From positions 1 through 25,444 of the forward strand of contig CAYQDR010000067.1 in assembly GCA_964416315.1 (NCBI GenBank): DNA of 25,444 nt, in the 5' to 3' direction. The position numbers and the translations under genes were made by a program. Shown piece by piece: positions 18,270-25,444 of the stretch. Position 1 is the first letter of the stretch. Every line of letters begins with the position of its first letter. Under the pieces are notes generated by a model, which was not told the origin of the DNA, searched no databases, and was given only the letters and a program-made list of their open reading frames with translations. Origin of the DNA: CAYQDR01 sp964416315 (GTDB lineage Bacteria; Methylomirabilota; Methylomirabilia; Rokubacteriales; DASRDR01).

Positions 18270-19505
18270 ATGAGCGGGGAGCGGGACGAGCTGGCGCGGC
18301 ACTTCACGCCGATCGAGGAGGCGATCGAGGAGATCCGCCAGGGGCGCCTCCTCGTCGTCGTCGACGACGAGGATCGGGAAAACGAGGGCGACCTCGTGAT
18401 GGCCGCCGACCGCGTCACGCCGGAGGCGGTGAACTTCATGGCGAAGCACGGCCGCGGGCTGATCTGCGCGCCGATGACGGGGGAGCGCCTCGACGAGCTG
18501 AGGATTCCGATGATGGTCACCGAGAACACGGCCCTCATGGGGACCGCGTTCACGGACTCGGTGGACGCCAAGCGCGGCGTCACGAGCGGCACCTCCGCGT
18601 ACGACCGGGCCGTCACGGTGCGCGCGCTCGTGGACCCGGCGACGCGCCCGGAGGACCTGGCGCGCCCGGGTCACATCTTCCCGCTGCGCTCGATGCCGGG
18701 CGGCGTGCTCCGCCGGGCCGGCCACACGGAGGCCGCCGTGGACCTTGCCCGGCTCGCCGGCTGCTACCCGGCCGGCGTGATCTGCGAGGTCATGGACGAG
18801 CGGGGCGGGATGGCGCGGCTTCCCGAGCTCGTCGCGCTCGCCTCGCAGCACGGGCTCCGGATGATCACGATCAGGGACCTGATCCAGTACCGGATCCAGA
18901 AGGACAAGCTGGTCCGGCGCGCCGCGACCACGCACGTTCCCACCCCCTACGGGACCTTCACCGCCATCGCCTACGAGACGACCGTGGACGACCGCGTGGT
19001 GCCGGCGCTCCTGATGGGGGAGATCCGCGGGGACGACCCGGTGCTCGTCCGCGTCCACTCCGAGTGCCTGACGGGGGACGTCTTCCACTCCCAGCGGTGC
19101 GACTGCGGCGAGCAGCTCCGGAAGGCGCTGGCGATCATCGCCACCGAAGGCCGCGGTGTCCTCGTGTACATGCGGCAGGAGGGTCGGGGGATCGGGCTCC
19201 TGAACAAGCTGCGCGCCTACGAGCTGCAGGACCAGGGGAAGGACACCGTCGAGGCGAACGAGGCGCTCGGCTTCAAGGCCGACCTCCGGGACTACGGGAT
19301 CGGCGCGCAGATCCTGGTAGACCTCGGCGTGCGCTCGATGCGCCTCCTGACGAACAACCCGAAGAAGATCGTGGGGCTCGAGGGGTACGGCCTGCGGGTC
19401 GTCGAGCGAGTCGCGATCGAGATCCCTGCGTCGGAGGCGAACCGCTTCTACCTGAAGACCAAGCAGGACAAGCTGGGTCACCTCTTCTCCCAGCGCCCGC
19501 TCTGA
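18270..19505 (+). CDS. ribBA: Bifunctional DHBP synthase / GTP cyclohydrolase II RibBA
   Basis: The protein has 411 residues from ATG 18270. The N-terminal half (about 1-205) makes 3,4-dihydroxy-2-butanone 4-phosphate from ribulose 5-phosphate. It shows DDEDRENEGD (32-41), SAYDRA (109-114), GHIFPL and RAGHTEAAVDL. The C-terminal half (about 210-411) is GTP cyclohydrolase II, with zinc cysteines Cys266, Cys277 and Cys279 (SEC and RCDCGEQL) and QEGRGIGL (303-310). It therefore supplies both starting branches of riboflavin synthesis. A GTG at 18255 is in frame, but it lies inside the family C repeat and the family N-terminus fits the ATG better. Confidence 0.95.
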   Translation: MSGERDELARHFTPIEEAIEEIRQGRLLVVVDDEDRENEGDLVMAADRVTPEAVNFMAKHGRGLICAPMTGERLDELRIPMMVTENTALMGTAFTDSVDAKRGVTSGTSAYDRAVTVRALVDPATRPEDLARPGHIFPLRSMPGGVLRRAGHTEAAVDLARLAGCYPAGVICEVMDERGGMARLPELVALASQHGLRMITIRDLIQYRIQKDKLVRRAATTHVPTPYGTFTAIAYETTVDDRVVPALLMGEIRGDDPVLVRVHSECLTGDVFHSQRCDCGEQLRKALAIIATEGRGVLVYMRQEGRGIGLLNKLRAYELQDQGKDTVEANEALGFKADLRDYGIGAQILVDLGVRSMRLLTNNPKKIVGLEGYGLRVVERVAIEIPASEANRFYLKTKQDKLGHLFSQRPL

Positions 19506-19530
19506 GCGCCGGGGGCCGGGAGGACGGCGG

Positions 19531-20049
19531 ATGGCGGGGACAGCCCCTGGGGTGCGCGGGGACCTCACCGCGCGCGGCCGCCGGTTCGCGATCGTGGTCT
19601 CGCGCTTCCACGAGGAGATCACCGCACGGCTCGTCGTGGGGGCGCGCGCCGCCCTGCGGCGCCACGGGGCGGCCGACCGCGACGTGGCGGTGGTGTGGGT
19701 GCCGGGGGCATTCGAGATCCCCCAGGTCGCCCTCGCCCTCGCGCGGCGGGGCGGTATCGACGCCCTGGTCTGCCTGGGGTGCGTCATCCGCGGGGAGACG
19801 CCCCATTTCGAGTACGTCGCCGGGGAGGCGGCGCGCGGGATCGCCGACGTGGGCCGGCTGACCGGGGTGCCCGCGACGTTCGGGGTGATCACGGCGGAAA
19901 CGCGCGCGCAGGCGCTCGACCGGGCGGGCGGCAGGATGGGGAACCGGGGAGAGGAGGCCGCCCTGGCGGCGCTCGAGCTGGTCGGCCTCCTGCGGGCGCT
20001 CGACGGGCGGCCGGCGCGGCGTGGGGCGCCGCGACGAGGGCGGCGCTGA
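19531..20049 (+). CDS. ribH: 6,7-dimethyl-8-ribityllumazine synthase, beta chain
   Basis: The protein has 172 residues. It condenses the aminopyrimidine from the RibD branch with DHBP from RibBA to give lumazine, the substrate of RibE. Motifs are VVSRFHEEIT (22-31), PGAFEIP (58-64), GCVIRGETPHFEYV (83-96, with the catalytic His92) and MGNRGEEAALAALE. GGGAGGA at 19518-19524 is a good ribosome binding site 6 nt before the ATG. The last 20 residues form an Arg/Gly-rich tail beyond the normal fold. The stop overlaps the nusB ATG (TGATG). Confidence 0.94.
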   Translation: MAGTAPGVRGDLTARGRRFAIVVSRFHEEITARLVVGARAALRRHGAADRDVAVVWVPGAFEIPQVALALARRGGIDALVCLGCVIRGETPHFEYVAGEAARGIADVGRLTGVPATFGVITAETRAQALDRAGGRMGNRGEEAALAALELVGLLRALDGRPARRGAPRRGRR

Positions 20050-20474
20050 TGGGGAGACGGCGGAAGGCGCGGGAGCTGGCGCTCCAGCTCCTCTACGAGC
20101 TGGACGTCCGGGAGGAGCAGGACCCCGGCCCGACGGCCGACGAGTTCTGGCGGCGGCAGCGGGTCGGCGACGACGTCCGCGGCTTCGCCGAGACGATCGT
20201 GCGGGGCACGAAAGCGAACCAGGGGAAGATCGACGAGTTGATCACGCGCTTCGCCGAGCGGTGGGACCTCGACCGGATGGCGGTGGTGGACCGGAACATC
20301 CTCCGCGCCGGCATCTTCGAGCTCCTGTGGGTCCACGAGGTGCCGTACAAGGTCGCGATCAACGAGGCCCTGGAGATCGCGCGCAAGTTCTCGACCGAGG
20401 AATCGACACGGTTCATCAATGGCCTGCTGGACCGCGTCCGCCGGGAGCTGCTGCCGTCCGCTACGGAGTCCTAG
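20049..20474 (+). CDS. nusB: Transcription antitermination factor NusB
   Basis: The protein has 141 residues, an all-helical NusB-fold protein. With NusE (ribosomal protein S10) it binds boxA RNA and prevents early termination, mainly in rRNA operons. Family features include RRKARELALQLLYELDV at the N-terminus, DRNILRAGIFELLW in the middle, and the C-terminal AINEALEIARKFSTEESTRFINGLLD. A ribH-nusB pair is frequent in bacteria, and the TGATG overlap supports coupled translation. The 3' end probably overlaps the beginning of the next gene. Confidence 0.95.
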   Translation: MGRRRKARELALQLLYELDVREEQDPGPTADEFWRRQRVGDDVRGFAETIVRGTKANQGKIDELITRFAERWDLDRMAVVDRNILRAGIFELLWVHEVPYKVAINEALEIARKFSTEESTRFINGLLDRVRRELLPSATES

Positions 20475-21187
20475 CCGACATCCACGCGAACGAGCCCGCG
20501 CTCACCGCGGTGCTGGCCGGGCTCGACGCCCTCGGGGTCCGGCGCCTGATCTGTCTGGGGGACCTCGTGGGCTACGGCGCCGACCCCGGGCGCGTGGTCG
20601 AGATCATCGGCAGCCGGGACGCCGCGATCGTCGCCGGCAACCACGACCGCGCCGCCGCGGGGCTGATGGACCTCGAGTGGTTCAACCCGTACGCGCGCGC
20701 CGCGGCGGAGTGGACCGCGGGGCAACTTCGCGCCGATCAGTCCGCGTACCTCGGCAAGCTGCCCGTCGTCGCCGAGGAGGCGGGGGCGACGCTCGTCCAC
20801 GCCTCCCCGCACGACCCGGAGGGCTGGCCCTACCTCATGTCGCCGGCCGACGGCGCCATGGCCTTTCCGGCCTTCGCGACGCGGCTCTGCTTCGTCGGCC
20901 ACTCGCACGTGCCGGCGGTGTGGACGCTGCGGGTGGACGGGAGGCTCGAGTTCCGGCGGGGCGTCGGTGCCACGCGCCTCACTCCCGACGCGCGCCTCGT
21001 GGTCAACGTCGGGAGCGTCGGGCAGCCGCGCGACGGCGACCCGACCGCGGTCTACGCCGTCTGGGACGCCGAGCTGGGCGAGGTCGAGATCCGGCGCGCG
21101 CCGTACGACGTCCACGAGGCGCGCCGGCGCATCTATCGGGCCGGCCTCCCCGGCATCCTCGGCGATCGCCTCCTCGCGGGGCGCTGA
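20456..21187 (+). CDS. Calcineurin-like metallophosphoesterase (YfcE/MJ0936-like), start codon unresolved
   Basis: About 243 residues. Metal-binding motifs in order are DIH (Asp8, His10), GDLVGYG (Asp36), GNHD (61-64), a histidine in LVHASP (about 115) and GHSH (148-151), then VNVGSVGQPRDGDP. This is a binuclear-metal phosphoesterase; the substrate is unknown (phosphodiesters and nucleotides are typical of relatives). The start is odd. The residue where relatives have Met (before RYGVLADIHAN) is GTC at 20456, which is not a normal start. The nearest canonical in-frame start upstream is GTG 20327, which would overlap nusB by 148 nt. The nearest downstream is GTG 20510, which would delete the first metal motif. 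The coordinate given is the homology start. The stop is 1 nt before lnt. Confidence 0.8.
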   Translation, partial: VRYGVLADIHANEPALTAVLAGLDALGVRRLICLGDLVGYGADPGRVVEIIGSRDAAIVAGNHDRAAAGLMDLEWFNPYARAAAEWTAGQLRADQSAYLGKLPVVAEEAGATLVHASPHDPEGWPYLMSPADGAMAFPAFATRLCFVGHSHVPAVWTLRVDGRLEFRRGVGATRLTPDARLVVNVGSVGQPRDGDPTAVYAVWDAELGEVEIRRAPYDVHEARRRIYRAGLPGILGDRLLAGR

Positions 21188-21188
21188 A

Positions 21189-22718
21189 GTGGGCGGGGCC
21201 GCGCCCGGGCGCGCGGGAGCGGCTGCGCGACTCCTGGTCGCCGCCGCCGCGGGGTTCGCGCTCCACCTCGCGTACCCGCGCCCGGGGTGGGACCTCCTCG
21301 GCTGGGTGAGCCTCGCCCCGGTCCTCGGCCTCGCCGCGACCGCCCGATCACCCGGGTCGGCGTTCGCCGAGGCGTGGCTGGCCGGGCTCCTGTTCTTCGT
21401 CCCACTGCTGCGCTGGCTCACCCACACGATGACGACCTACTCGACGCTCGGCTTCCCCCTGGCCGCGGGGGTCCTCCTGCTCCTGTCGGGCTACCTCGCG
21501 CTCTACTGGGGCGCCGTGGCGGCGCTCCTCGCCTGGCTCGGGCGGCGGCTCGGACGCGGGGCCCTGTGGCTGGCGCCGCCGCTCTGGGTGAGCGCGGAGC
21601 TGGCGCGGACCCACGTGCTGACGGGATTCCCCTGGGGGCTCCTCGGCTACATCCCCTACCGGCGGCTCGAGCTGATCCAGCTCGCGGCCTGGACGGGAGT
21701 GTACGGGGTCTCGCTCCTGCTGATCCTCGTCAACACGGCCATCGCCTGGACCCTCCTCGAGCGGACCCGCCGCGCCGTGCTGGCGAGCGCGGCGGTCACC
21801 GTCGTCGCCATCGGTGGCACCGTCGCCGTCGGCCGCGAGCCAGCGTCCGTGCCGGGCGGGGGAGCGCTGCCCATCGCGATCGTCCAGGGGAACATCGACC
21901 AGGCGATCAAGTGGGACCGGACCTTCCGGGAGGAGACGCTCCGCATCTATGCCGACCTCACGCGCCAGGTCGCGGCGGGGCAGCGGCTCGTCGTCTGGCC
22001 CGAGGCGGCGGTCCCCGCGTACGTCCGCTACGAGCCGGCCGTGCTCGCGTCGCTCGTGTCGCTCGCCGGCGAGACGCGGGTGCCGCTCCTCGTCGGCGCG
22101 CCCGATGCCCGCCGCGACGGACGGGTGGTGCACTACTTCAACAGCGCCTTTCTCATCAAAGAGCGAGGGGTCGAAGGCCGCTATGATAAGATGCACCTGG
22201 TGCCGTTCGGGGAGTACGTGCCCCTGAAGCGGCTGCTCTTTTTTGTGGGCGCGATCGCGGCCCAGATCGGGGACTTCACCCCCGGACGGGCGCCCGTGAT
22301 CTTCGCCGTGGACGGGGCGCGATTCGGGGCGGTGATCTGCTACGAGGTGATCTTCCCGGACCTCTTCCGGCGGTTCGTCGCGGAGGGTGCGGACTTGATG
22401 GTGAACATCACGAACGACGCCTGGTTCGGCGACTCGGGGGGACCACTGCAGCACCTCGCGATGGTGCCGCTCCGGGCGGTCGAGAACGGCGTCGCCGTCG
22501 TGCGCGCGGCGAACACCGGCGTCTCCGCATTCGTTGCGCCGTCGGGGCGGATCGGCACGGAGCTCCCGCTCGGGTGGCGGGGTAGCCTGCGGGCCTCGGT
22601 CCCGATGCGGCGGGGCTCCACCTTCTTCACGCGCTTCGGCGACGTCTTCGCGTACGCGTGCGCGACCCTGGGGGCGGCGGCCGTCGCCGCGGGGGTCGCC
22701 GGCGGGCGCGTGAGCTAA
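21189..22718 (+). CDS. lnt: Apolipoprotein N-acyltransferase Lnt
   Basis: The protein has 509 residues from GTG 21189. It N-acylates the lipid-modified cysteine of lipoproteins in the inner membrane, a step before sorting to the outer membrane. About 215 N-terminal residues contain a series of hydrophobic membrane segments (for example WLAGLLFFVPLL and GVLLLLSGYLALYWG). A periplasmic nitrilase-like domain follows, with the triad Glu272 (WPEAAVP), Lys334 (KMHLVPFGEY) and Cys384 (VICYE). These positions agree closely with E. coli Lnt (267, 335, 387). The GTG is 1 nt after the upstream stop, with no intervening Shine-Dalgarno sequence. The gene implies a diderm cell. A downstream gene cut by the window edge could be a lipoprotein-sorting permease. 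Confidence 0.94.
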   Translation: MGGAAPGRAGAAARLLVAAAAGFALHLAYPRPGWDLLGWVSLAPVLGLAATARSPGSAFAEAWLAGLLFFVPLLRWLTHTMTTYSTLGFPLAAGVLLLLSGYLALYWGAVAALLAWLGRRLGRGALWLAPPLWVSAELARTHVLTGFPWGLLGYIPYRRLELIQLAAWTGVYGVSLLLILVNTAIAWTLLERTRRAVLASAAVTVVAIGGTVAVGREPASVPGGGALPIAIVQGNIDQAIKWDRTFREETLRIYADLTRQVAAGQRLVVWPEAAVPAYVRYEPAVLASLVSLAGETRVPLLVGAPDARRDGRVVHYFNSAFLIKERGVEGRYDKMHLVPFGEYVPLKRLLFFVGAIAAQIGDFTPGRAPVIFAVDGARFGAVICYEVIFPDLFRRFVAEGADLMVNITNDAWFGDSGGPLQHLAMVPLRAVENGVAVVRAANTGVSAFVAPSGRIGTELPLGWRGSLRASVPMRRGSTFFTRFGDVFAYACATLGAAAVAAGVAGGRVS

Positions 22719-22722
22719 TCGC

Positions 22723-23818
22723 GTGCTCGGGGAGCTTCGGCGCGACTTCGGCGACCTCGAGCGGCGGCTCGAGGACCTCCGGGGGCATCTTTGACCTCCC
22801 CGCCAAGGCGGCGCGACTAGCCGAGCTCGACCGGGAGATGGGGGCGCCCGCGTTCTGGGACGACGCCAGGCGGGCGCAGGCGCTGATCCGGGAGCGGAAC
22901 GAGCTCTCGCGTCTCGTGGGCCGCGCCGGGGAGCTCGAGGTCAAGCTCGGCGAGGTGCGGCTGCTCTGGGAGATGGCTTCCGAGGAGGGAGACGAGAGCC
23001 TCGAGCCGGAGATCCAGGACGGCCTCCGGCGCCTCCAGCAGGAGTTCCGCGAGTTCCAGCTCGCCGTCGTGCTGTCGGGCGAGCACGACCGGAAGACCGC
23101 CATCCTCTCCATTCACGCGGGCGCCGGCGGAACCGAGTCCCAGGACTGGGCCCAGATGCTGCTGCGGATGTACACGCGCTGGGCGGAGCGGCACGGGTAC
23201 AAGGCCGAGGTCGTGGATCTCCTCCCCGGGGAGGAGGCCGGGATCAAGTCGGCGACGCTCGAGATGGGTGGGGAGTACGCCTACGGGTACCTCAAGGGCG
23301 AGACCGGGGTCCACCGCCTGGTGCGCATCTCGCCGTTCGACGCCGCGCGGCGGCGGCACACCTCCTTCGCATCCGTGGCGGTGATCCCCGAGGTCGAGGA
23401 GATCGAGGTGGTGGTGCGTGACGAGGAGGTCCGCGTGGACGTCTTCCGCTCGTCGGGTCCCGGCGGGCAGGGCGTCAACACGGCCGACTCGGCGGTACGG
23501 ATCACCCACTTCCCGACGGGGATCGTGGTCAGCTGCCAGAACGAGCGCTCGCAACTGCGGAACCGCGACACGGCGATGCGGGTCCTGCGCGCCCGCCTCT
23601 ACCAGCTCGCGGACCAGAAGCGCAAGGCGGAGCTCGAGCAGCTCACGGGCGAGAAGAAGGAGATCGCCTTCGGGAGTCAGATCCGCTCCTACATCTTCGC
23701 CCCGTACCAGCTCATCAAGGATCACCGCACGAACCTCGAGATCGGCAACGTCGAGGCGGTGCTGGACGGGGAGATCGACCCGTTCATTGAGGCGTACCTC
23801 TTCGGCGGCGCCAAGTAG
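22723..23818 (+). CDS. prfB: Peptide chain release factor 2 (RF2), expressed by programmed +1 frameshift
   Basis: RF2 releases nascent chains at UGA and UAA. Translation from GTG 22723 gives 23 codons ending GHL, then meets an in-frame TGA at 22792-22794. Shifting +1 at CTT-T (reading GAC from 22793) gives 341 further codons to TAG 23816-23818, 364 residues in total. That is the normal RF2 length. The anticodon-mimic SPF is at 203-205 and the catalytic GGQ at 247-249 (SSGPGGQGVNT), nearly the E. coli numbering. A single-frame reading would miss the true N-terminus. The gene follows lnt by 4 nt and precedes lysS, as in E. coli and many others. Confidence 0.96.
22776..22795 (+). promoter_or_regulatory. 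prfB programmed frameshift site
   Basis: The site reads CCGGGGGCATCTTTGAC: an internal Shine-Dalgarno-like G-run (22780-22785), the codon CAT, the slippery CTT, then the weak stop TGA followed by C (22792-22795). It has the same spacing as the E. coli prfB site. The G-run pairs with 16S rRNA and the poor termination context TGA-C lets the ribosome slip when RF2 is scarce, which gives autoregulation. The mechanism is established for the family. Its operation here is inferred from sequence identity. Confidence 0.95.
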
Positions 23819-23857
23819 GACGGTCGGGGCGTCCGCCGTGCCCAGGACACCACGCCC

Positions 23858-25431
<1,574 letters not shown>

Positions 25432-25435
<4 letters not shown>

Positions 25436-25444
25436 CGGAGGCGG
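25432..25444 (+). CDS. Start of a gene running off the right edge
   Basis: The ATG at 25432 overlaps the lysS TGA by 3 nt (ATGA), and the first codons read Met-Thr-Glu-Ala. Only 13 nt are visible, so the product cannot be identified. The start is suggested by the overlap, which is typical of the coupled genes in this window, and by the family C G-run just upstream. In several bacteria a lipoprotein-releasing (LolC/E) permease follows lysS, but nothing visible here supports that identity. Confidence 0.4.

Noticed and set aside
22658..22792. prfB starting at 22658 in the downstream reading frame
   Set aside because: That N-terminus is Arg/Gly/Ser-rich, overlaps lnt and is unlike RF2. The frameshifted reading from GTG 22723 gives the correct family N-terminus and length.

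Overview
The window is about 25.4 kb of very GC-rich bacterial DNA. Every supported gene lies on the + strand, and all of them are housekeeping genes. The DNA looks chromosomal: there is no sign of phage, plasmid, transposase, CRISPR or tRNA/rRNA. An apolipoprotein N-acyltransferase points to a cell with an outer membrane. High GC, many GTG starts, an 'ALMEQ'-type SMC and this gene order would fit an uncultivated lineage such as Candidatus Rokubacteria/Methylomirabilota. No marker RNA is present, so that assignment is only an inference.

Layout. (1) 213-4357: a sugar-nucleotide block. A nucleotidyltransferase is fused to a phosphomannomutase-like domain that has lost its catalytic motifs, followed by a separate, intact phosphohexomutase. 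(2) 4368-8057: tlyA-nadK-recN, an order seen in many bacteria (rRNA 2'-O-methylation, NADP synthesis, recombinational repair). (3) 8116-8485: a self-contained cold-shock gene with its own consensus promoter and intrinsic terminator. (4) 8518-16245: secA, smc and ftsY, each preceded by an intergenic spacer and by a -10-like hexamer only 6-12 nt from the start codon. (5) 16414-20474: the riboflavin operon ribD-ribE-ribBA-ribH with nusB. (6) 20456-25435: a metallophosphoesterase, lnt, prfB (with the conserved programmed +1 frameshift) and lysS. A further gene starts at the right edge.

Genes within blocks are tightly packed, with 1-nt TGATG or 4-nt GTGA/ATGA overlaps, so they probably form co-transcribed, translationally coupled units. 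Together they serve envelope and sugar-nucleotide supply, protein export (SecA, FtsY), chromosome organisation (SMC, RecN), cofactor synthesis (NADP, FMN/FAD) and translation (TlyA, RF2, LysRS).

The part that gene annotation does not explain is the intergenic DNA. The spacers are not random. I found three families of dispersed repeats by direct comparison. Family A has two copies, downstream of the nucleotidyltransferase fusion and of nadK. Family B has three copies: after secA, after smc, and inverted before ribD. Family C is a G-rich motif with two copies, each ending 2-3 nt before an ATG. Families A and B show paired substitutions that preserve hairpins while the sequence changes. That suggests selection on a folded DNA or RNA structure, or mobility of a structured element, and is the most novel signal here.
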